Of a stretch of DNA of 64,000 bases, positions 59,150-64,000 are shown one piece after another (within the stretch, counting starts at the first letter, position 1; every line of letters starts with the position of its first letter). The notes beneath the pieces are model-generated. The model ran no database searches. It saw nothing but the letters and a program-made list of their open reading frames with translations, and was not told where the DNA came from. The position numbers were made by a program, and so were the translations under genes. This DNA comes from Pelagibacterium nitratireducens (GTDB taxonomy: Bacteria > Pseudomonadota > Alphaproteobacteria > Rhizobiales > Devosiaceae), in the NCBI RefSeq assembly GCF_037044555.1, contig NZ_CP146276.1:1-64000 (forward strand), read 5' to 3'.

Positions 59150-59905
59150 TCAGCGAGCGATCATGACGGCGCCCAGAATGCGGCCAGGCAAAGCGCCGTC
59201 CTTTTCCTGCATGATGAGCGCGAACCCATCGTTGGCAGGCCCCAAAGCCTCAGGCACCGGGATACTTATCTCCATACCGGTCGTTGGATCCCACATCCCG
59301 ACTGGTCGACGGGACGTGACGATATGAGAATACGAAAGGCGTTGGCCCATATTTTCGCCACTTGCAACATCAACCTCGGCACTGTCCCGGAAAGTGACCA
59401 GCCACACAATCGCATTTCCTAGACCGGAACGCGGCCCCGCCGTGATATTAACGATGTCTTGAGATTCGATTTCAACGTTTAGAGAAAGTTCCAGACTGGC
59501 GCTCTCCAGTGCGGTCCGCAATTCCTCGGCACTAGAGCCGACCACAGCGCGTTCACCGTTGAAGATCATCTGCGGCGTGTAGATTCTGCCGGTGCCCGCC
59601 CTCTTGGCATACGCCTTCTGGAGTTCACCGTTGGCCGGCAAAGCGAACGTATCGGCCCAGCCGGCGTAATCCCAAAAGTCCACATGATAAGAAAGAGTTA
59701 TAACCTTGTTCTCGTCGCCCAGCCGAGTCAGAATCCGATCTGCTGCCGGGCAGGGCAGACAACCTTGGCTCGTAAAGAGTTCGACAACGGCCTCGGGCTG
59801 CTCTTGCATTTCCCAGGAGAACGCGGCGCCAGCCGTCAGGCAGATCATCACCGCAAAACACCAGCGGAGAATGAGCCTGCCATTTATGGAGATATGCACG
59901 AACAT
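59150..59905 (-). CDS. DUF1223 exported thioredoxin-like protein
   Basis: 251 residues. Signal peptide to about residue 30, then VVELFTSQGCLPCPAADRIL with a C-x2-C, YHVDFWDYAGW and RIYTPQMIFNGERAVVGS, the DUF1223 blocks. The C-terminal half has an FN3-like section. A redox or metal-linked role is likely, but unproven. It is convergent with the broken zip gene. Confidence 0.9.
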   Translation of the reverse strand: MFVHISINGRLILRWCFAVMICLTAGAAFSWEMQEQPEAVVELFTSQGCLPCPAADRILTRLGDENKVITLSYHVDFWDYAGWADTFALPANGELQKAYAKRAGTGRIYTPQMIFNGERAVVGSSAEELRTALESASLELSLNVEIESQDIVNITAGPRSGLGNAIVWLVTFRDSAEVDVASGENMGQRLSYSHIVTSRRPVGMWDPTTGMEISIPVPEALGPANDGFALIMQEKDGALPGRILGAVMIAR

Positions 59906-60099
59906 TGCGCTTCTGTAGGCATGAGGCTGTGCCGCCGCTACTCAATTCATGGTGAGGTCGTCCACAATGATGGCGTTGTTCACTGATGAGAGCCAGAATG
60001 GCATCCGGCGTTCGGGTTCAAGGGACCCGAGGCATCAAAGCGATTCTTTTGTATGAGTGGGAAAGCTCAGCCATTTTGAACCTCCTTTTCGCCATGTGC
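59906..60099. other. Intergenic stretch
   Basis: Upstream of the DUF1223 gene, ending at the decayed lspA. Nothing recognised. Confidence 0.5.
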
Positions 60100-60448
60100 C
60101 AGAACACTCTCCAAGCGCAAAAGCCCGGCAGACGATCGTCGGCAAGATTGAAGGCTGGCCAATGATAGCTGCCAATGGAGAAATCCAGAAAATCGGTCAT
60201 GGCGCCCTGCCGCGGCCGGTCGAGCAGGTTGCCCAGTGCGCGCCGATGATGAGCCAGAGGCCCGTGGCCGTGAGACGGTTCGGGCGATCCAGACAAGGAG
60301 CTCCGCGACTATGGCGAGCGTGCACTCCATCTGGATCCAAGCCGGAGCCCCCCGAACTTTCCGAAGCCTACGTCGGTGTTGAAGCCGAGCACGACCAGTC
60401 GCCCGACAAGCAGAAATCCGCCAGTGCGATTGAAAGGCTCGCCTGAGC
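60100..60448 (-). pseudogene. Decayed lspA
   Basis: On the minus strand the sequence [21 protein letters not shown] and [15 protein letters not shown] matches the lspA at 40293-40763, but the 5' half lies in other frames and is interrupted by several shifts. The intergenic AAGGGATTATGCGATATGCT upstream is identical to that before the intact lspA. It is a copy of the same ccdA-lspA module. Confidence 0.9.
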
Positions 60449-60479
60449 ATATCGCATAATCCCTTAAGACTCAGGCTCA

Positions 60480-60735
60480 GCCGATCCGGTCGCTGGCCGG
60501 GAACGTGCGGAGGCACCAAAATTACAAAGCTGGAGAGATAGCCGGTAGTGGGCGACACCATAACCACCCCGCCAGGGACGGCAACCTTGGGGGGCCCGGC
60601 CATTTCGGCGCATTGACAAAATCCGTGTCATGAACCCGCGCAGGATAAAGGGCAGGCCAAGGTCCAGCGAGTATACGGTCAACAGTGCCGTTCCGCTTGC
60701 AACTGTGGCGTTGGCGACTGCTCCATGTACACCGA
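60480..60735 (-). pseudogene. Decayed ccdA
   Basis: The minus strand reads ANATVASGTALLTVYSLDLG, LPFILRGFMTRILSMRRNGR, matching the C-terminal third of the ccdA at 39522-40265 with a four- or five-residue deletion (AALFM missing) and then a frameshift. The gene start is absent. It lies in the same order relative to the decayed lspA as in the intact copy. Confidence 0.9.
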
Positions 60736-60829
60736 GCCCCATCAAACTACCCAGATGCAAATCATTCCTACTTGCAAAAACACACGACTGTGCGATAGTT
60801 GTTGCGAACCATTCGCATTAGAGGACGCT

Positions 60830-61969
60830 ATGGCACTCGACAAATCCGTGGACATGGTGAGGCGTCGCAGCCTCATTATTGGTGGCTTGGCCGTCGCGGG
60901 CAGTACGGTTGTGCTGACCTCCTCTGTCGCTGGTCAATCCATGCAGGGTCACGATATGACCGCGATGCCAGACCCTGATCGACCTCCCCTTGATCTGGAC
61001 GCGGCGCCTGGGGCGCATGAAGGCGGACACGGGCGGATGACGACGGTGGGGAATGTCGACCTACAGCGCAACGGCTTCGATCCGACTGCAATGCTAACCG
61101 AATGGGATGTCGGCACCGTCTCGACGATGGATGACGGACGGACGCTGCGCACCTTCGAGGTAGAGGCCATCGACAAGGAGATCGAGATCGCCCCGGGTGT
61201 GATGTTTCCAGCCTGGACCTTCAACGGCCGTGTGCCTGGTCCCGCTCTCAGAGCAAAGGAAGGCGAACGGCTGCGGATCATCTTCCGTAATTACGGCTCC
61301 CATCCGCACTCCATGCACTTTCACGGCATCCATTCCTGGCGCATGGACGGTGTGCCGGGGGCTGGCTTGATCAACCCGGGCGACGAGTTCATATACGAAT
61401 TCGATGCCAAGCCATTCGGCTGCCACCTCTATCACTGTCATGCATTTCCGCTGAAGCGGCACATGCACAAAGGCATGTACGGAGCCTTCGTGATCGATCC
61501 CGATCCGAACCTCCATCCTGACAATACCGATGTCGCGCGATCCCGCCTGTTTGGCACGCCGGAGAATGCCCGCTGGCAGGAACTGGTGATGGTCATGAAC
61601 GCCTTCGACACCAATTTCGACAATGAGAACGAGTTCTACGCGGTCAACACGATCGCCAATGCCTATTCACAGAAGCCCATCCACATCGAGAAGTCGCGAC
61701 CGGTGCGCATTTATCTCGTCAACGCAACCGAATTCGATCCCATCAACTCGTTTCACCTGCACGCCAACTTCTTCAACTACTTCGATACCGGCACGACCCT
61801 GACCCCGACCCTGCGCACCGTCGATCTGATCATGCAGTGCCAGGCGCAGCGGGGCATTCTTGAGTTTAGCTACGCCGACCACGAGGCCGGCATGTACATG
61901 TTTCATGCCCACCAGTCAGAGTTCACCGAGCTGGGGTGGATGGGCATGTTCGACATCGTGGAGGCCTGA
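60830..61969 (+). CDS. Two-domain multicopper oxidase
   Basis: 379 residues. Twin-Arg-like start (RRRSLIIGGLAVAGSTVVL), a Met/His-rich section (MQGHDMTAMPDPD), then two cupredoxin domains. Copper motifs: HPHSMHFHGIHS, CHLYHCHAFPLKRHMHKGM, NSFHLHANFFNYF, MYMFHAHQSEF. Two-domain size resembles copper nitrite reductases and small laccases; substrate may be Cu(I) or a metal. Start 60830 or 60854 (MVRRRSL). It is followed after one base by a ZIP transporter, and the pairing is telling. Confidence 0.9.
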   Translation: MALDKSVDMVRRRSLIIGGLAVAGSTVVLTSSVAGQSMQGHDMTAMPDPDRPPLDLDAAPGAHEGGHGRMTTVGNVDLQRNGFDPTAMLTEWDVGTVSTMDDGRTLRTFEVEAIDKEIEIAPGVMFPAWTFNGRVPGPALRAKEGERLRIIFRNYGSHPHSMHFHGIHSWRMDGVPGAGLINPGDEFIYEFDAKPFGCHLYHCHAFPLKRHMHKGMYGAFVIDPDPNLHPDNTDVARSRLFGTPENARWQELVMVMNAFDTNFDNENEFYAVNTIANAYSQKPIHIEKSRPVRIYLVNATEFDPINSFHLHANFFNYFDTGTTLTPTLRTVDLIMQCQAQRGILEFSYADHEAGMYMFHAHQSEFTELGWMGMFDIVEA

Positions 61970-61970
61970 T

Positions 61971-63158
61971 ATGACCGAGCTTGCACAATCGTCCAACGCC
62001 TCGTCCGGCCTGCGCCGGTTTTTCTGGCTGCTGGCGCCCCTGCTGGTGCTGGCCATTGCCATTATCTGGGTTGCTGCGGCAGACCCGCTTCGAAGCTTCA
62101 ACAATGGCGCCCCTCCGGTCGAAGCGATCACCTTTGAGAGGACGGTCCTGAATGACGGTGGCATCCAGGTCCAGGTCCGTGCCGGCGGCTCCGAGGACAT
62201 GACGGTCGCGCAGGTCCAGGTAGACGACGCCTATTGGGATTTCGCCATGACCCCCTCCGGCCCGCTGGCGCGCGGATCGACCGCATGGATAGACATTCCC
62301 TATCCCTGGGTGCTGGGCGAAGCGCACCGTGTCAAACTGATGACCAATACCGGCGCTACCTTCGAGCACGAAATCGCCGTCGCGGTGCACACGCCGGTTG
62401 CCACCCAAAGACAACTCCTCCAGCAGGCCGTGGTCGGTGCGATCGTCGGTATTTTGCCTGTCGCCATCGGTTTGATGTTCTATCCGGCCATGCGCAACAT
62501 GGGCACGTCAGGCATGGGTTTCGTGCTGGCCCTCACAGTGGGCTTACTCGCCTTCCTGCTCGTCGACATGACCCTCGAGGCGTTGGAGTTGGCTGCCGAG
62601 TCGGCGCCTCTTTTCCAGGGGCCGGCAATGGTCATCCTCGCGGCTCTGGCGACGTTCCTGATTCTCATGGGTATCAGCCGCCGCGGCGGGCGGCCCGAAG
62701 GGCTGGCTTTGGCATTTTACATCGCCTTCGGGATCGGCCTGCACAATTTTGGAGAGGGCCTCGCCATTGGCGCAGCCTTCGCCGCTGGCTCTGCAGGTCT
62801 CGGGACCTTCCTCGTTCTCGGTTTCGCCATTCACAATGTCACCGAGGGTATCGGCATTGCCGCTCCCATCGTTCGACAAAAGCCACCGCTTTGGGCCTTC
62901 GGTGCCCTTACATTGGTCGCTGGTGCACCTGCGGTTTTTGGCATGTGGATCGGCAGCCTCGCCTACGGCTCCCAATGGTCAGCCCTCGCCCTGGGGGTTG
63001 GGGCCGGTGCCATTCTCCAAGTGATCGTCGAAGTGAGCGCCTTTTTCCTGCGCAGCAGCGGGGGCCGGGGGCCATCCTGGTTATCGCCGCCGGTCCTGTC
63101 GGGCTTTCTGGTCGGCGTGGCGTTCATGTACGTCACAGCTGCCGCCATCAAGGTGTAG
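61971..63158 (+). CDS. ZIP-family transporter with extracytoplasmic domain
   Basis: 395 residues. One N-terminal helix (about 15-35), then a ~110-residue beta-rich region (AITFERTVLNDGGIQVQVRA, DDAYWDFAMTPSG) outside the membrane, then ZIP helices with GIGLHNFGEGLAIG (H-N..E) and GFAIHNVTEGIGIA (H-N..E), the bimetal site. The extra domain may receive metal from the oxidase encoded just before (stop TGA then ATG, one base between). Direction of transport is unknown. Confidence 0.88.
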   Translation: MTELAQSSNASSGLRRFFWLLAPLLVLAIAIIWVAAADPLRSFNNGAPPVEAITFERTVLNDGGIQVQVRAGGSEDMTVAQVQVDDAYWDFAMTPSGPLARGSTAWIDIPYPWVLGEAHRVKLMTNTGATFEHEIAVAVHTPVATQRQLLQQAVVGAIVGILPVAIGLMFYPAMRNMGTSGMGFVLALTVGLLAFLLVDMTLEALELAAESAPLFQGPAMVILAALATFLILMGISRRGGRPEGLALAFYIAFGIGLHNFGEGLAIGAAFAAGSAGLGTFLVLGFAIHNVTEGIGIAAPIVRQKPPLWAFGALTLVAGAPAVFGMWIGSLAYGSQWSALALGVGAGAILQVIVEVSAFFLRSSGGRGPSWLSPPVLSGFLVGVAFMYVTAAAIKV

Positions 63159-63632
63159 CGGGAGCCCCATCGATTGAAAGGCGACGCTTTTGCGGGCACT
63201 CCTGCTGTATTCATTCTGCACAAGCGCAACGCAACACTTGTGAATGTCATGTTTCTCGTTGGCTCCACTCCCTTTCATGAAGATTTTTGGGACCGTGCTT
63301 CGGCGCAATTGGCAAGACCTATGGAGGAGGCTACCTCTTTTCGCCGTGAATTGCCGCTTGGTAGCGCGCGTCCGACGTCCGCTTTTAGTCGACCGCTGAA
63401 GCGGCAAACCTGTCTGATTTGGTGAAGGTTCAACCGCAATCCGCGCATGGAAACCGTGTGGCAAACTCTGCTGCGACCGCGGCAGTCGGCAATCCAGTCA
63501 TCGGCCAAGTGTATGAAGCGCAGGGCTACTTCGCGGGTCAGGTCACGCCGGATTGGATCGCCATCCCAAATCCGGTTTTCAGCCGGTTTGCATTGAAGGT
63601 GCAGAGCAAGATGGTGACGATGATATGGCTGT
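63159..63632. other. Downstream stretch with one odd open frame
   Basis: A plus-strand frame at 63419-63694 reads NRVANSAATAAVGNPVIGQV and YEAQGYFAGQVTPDWIAIPN, which looks gene-like but is short and has no recognisable family. It may be a remnant. No repeat found. Confidence 0.4.
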
Positions 63633-64000
63633 TCATTGGCTCGAGGGAGGCTCCTGATTGTGGACACGGATGCCGGATAGATCAATTCGGATAGAAGCGG
63701 AGTTGGGGTCCTGATAGCTAAAGGGCGGCTCCGACGGCCCCGCCTCGGCCTCAGCCTGGGCGGCATCGCCGGTTCCGGGTTCCGCCTGCGCCGTCGAGCG
63801 CTCGGGCGCCATGACCTCGACTTCCGGATCTTCGGCATAGAAGATGCGTTCGCCCTCGAACCAGCCGGTGCGATAGGCATAGATTGCGTCCTCAAAGGCC
63901 GGTTCAGCCGGACCGCCATACCATTGCGTCACCACGCGCAGCACCTTGTCGAAAAGCTCGGTGCCCATGCGCAGGTTTTCGCAACTGTCGAACAGCTCAT
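63633..64000 (-). CDS. Unrecognised acidic protein, 5' end outside window
   Basis: The minus frame enters at the window edge and reads ELFDSCENLRMGTELFDKVL, then VVTQWYGGPAEPAFEDAIYA and RTGWFEGERIFYAEDPEVEV before a low-complexity Ala/Glu/Pro tail (AQAEAEAGPSEPP) and stop at 63633. The acidic, proline-rich tail suggests an unstructured end. I do not recognise the family. Confidence 0.6.
   Translation of the reverse strand, partial: ELFDSCENLRMGTELFDKVLRVVTQWYGGPAEPAFEDAIYAYRTGWFEGERIFYAEDPEVEVMAPERSTAQAEPGTGDAAQAEAEAGPSEPPFSYQDPNSASIRIDLSGIRVHNQEPPSSQ

Noticed and set aside
1..64000. CRISPR array, tRNA or rRNA
   Set aside because: No regular direct repeats with spacers and no cloverleaf or rRNA-like conserved stretch were found by eye.

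Overview
The window is a metal- and redox-homeostasis island from a GC-rich alphaproteobacterium. The evidence is the fused cytochrome oxidase subunit I-III, the CtaG/SCO/PCuAC copper-delivery families, HWE/HisKA_2-type signalling and the mix of IS110, IS91, IS30 and ISNCY-like elements; genus cannot be fixed from sequence alone, although a sphingomonad-like or Hyphomicrobiales-like host would fit. Whether it lies on a plasmid or the chromosome cannot be decided: there is a Phd/PemK-type toxin-antitoxin pair but no replication gene. No tRNA, rRNA or CRISPR array was seen.

Layout. 1-3.1 kb: 3' end of a Zn/Cd/Pb P-type ATPase, a signal peptidase II, a monooxygenase remnant and a TlpA-like thioredoxin. 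3.6-9.1 kb: YdcF-like protein, then CtaG, cytochrome oxidase subunit II, a fused subunit I-III and a small membrane protein. 9.3-21.7 kb: an accessory stretch with a P450 remnant, a dead IS110 element, a MerR-controlled cysteine-rich pair, an ArsR/BASS transporter pair, response regulators and a HisKA_2 kinase, a frameshifted mgtC, IS91/tyrosine recombinase debris inside a DoxX-like gene, an SDR/HxlR pair, a toxin-antitoxin module and a GFA/NTF2-like pair.

22-31.8 kb: the most striking locus. A CueR regulator and about 13 tightly packed, mostly overlapping genes (Cys-rich leader protein, beta-propeller, DUF411, small membrane protein, cytochrome c, CcmG/TlpA, a coupled unknown ORF, small membrane protein, Met-rich protein, SCO, PCuAC, SCO-like thioredoxin, small membrane protein, CcdA) run leftward. 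A CopA-type ATPase with two YHS domains runs rightward. The two directions are separated by a 21-bp perfect inverted repeat, each arm of which is a complete CueR-type promoter operator.

32-42 kb: an SDR-SPW-VKOR fusion protein, a MerR/GDCCVxC/disulfide-reductase unit, and an ArsR / HMA-CDF / CaCA / CcdA / LspA / CYP152 peroxygenase run. 42.3-45.4 kb: two insertion sequences back to back. 45.4-55.6 kb: CadR-type regulator (with decayed ynfA) divergent from CadA/ZntA ATPase, then PCuAC, SCO, DUF411, ZIP, methyltransferase, CzcO-like flavoprotein, M23 endopeptidase and L,D-transpeptidase as one long collinear run. 55.6-63.2 kb: CtaG-like protein, CDF transporter, a MerR-type promoter driving dsbB-dsbA, DUF1223 protein, decayed ccdA-lspA, and a two-domain multicopper oxidase with a ZIP transporter that carries an extracytoplasmic domain.

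Recurring themes are paired metal export plus periplasmic thiol/disulfide and copper-chaperone proteins, MerR-family promoters with 19-bp spacers (five seen), and repeated duplication and decay of the same modules (ccdA-lspA, CYP152, CzcO-like oxidoreductase, ZIP). The last 370 bases hold part of an unrecognised acidic protein cut by the window edge.
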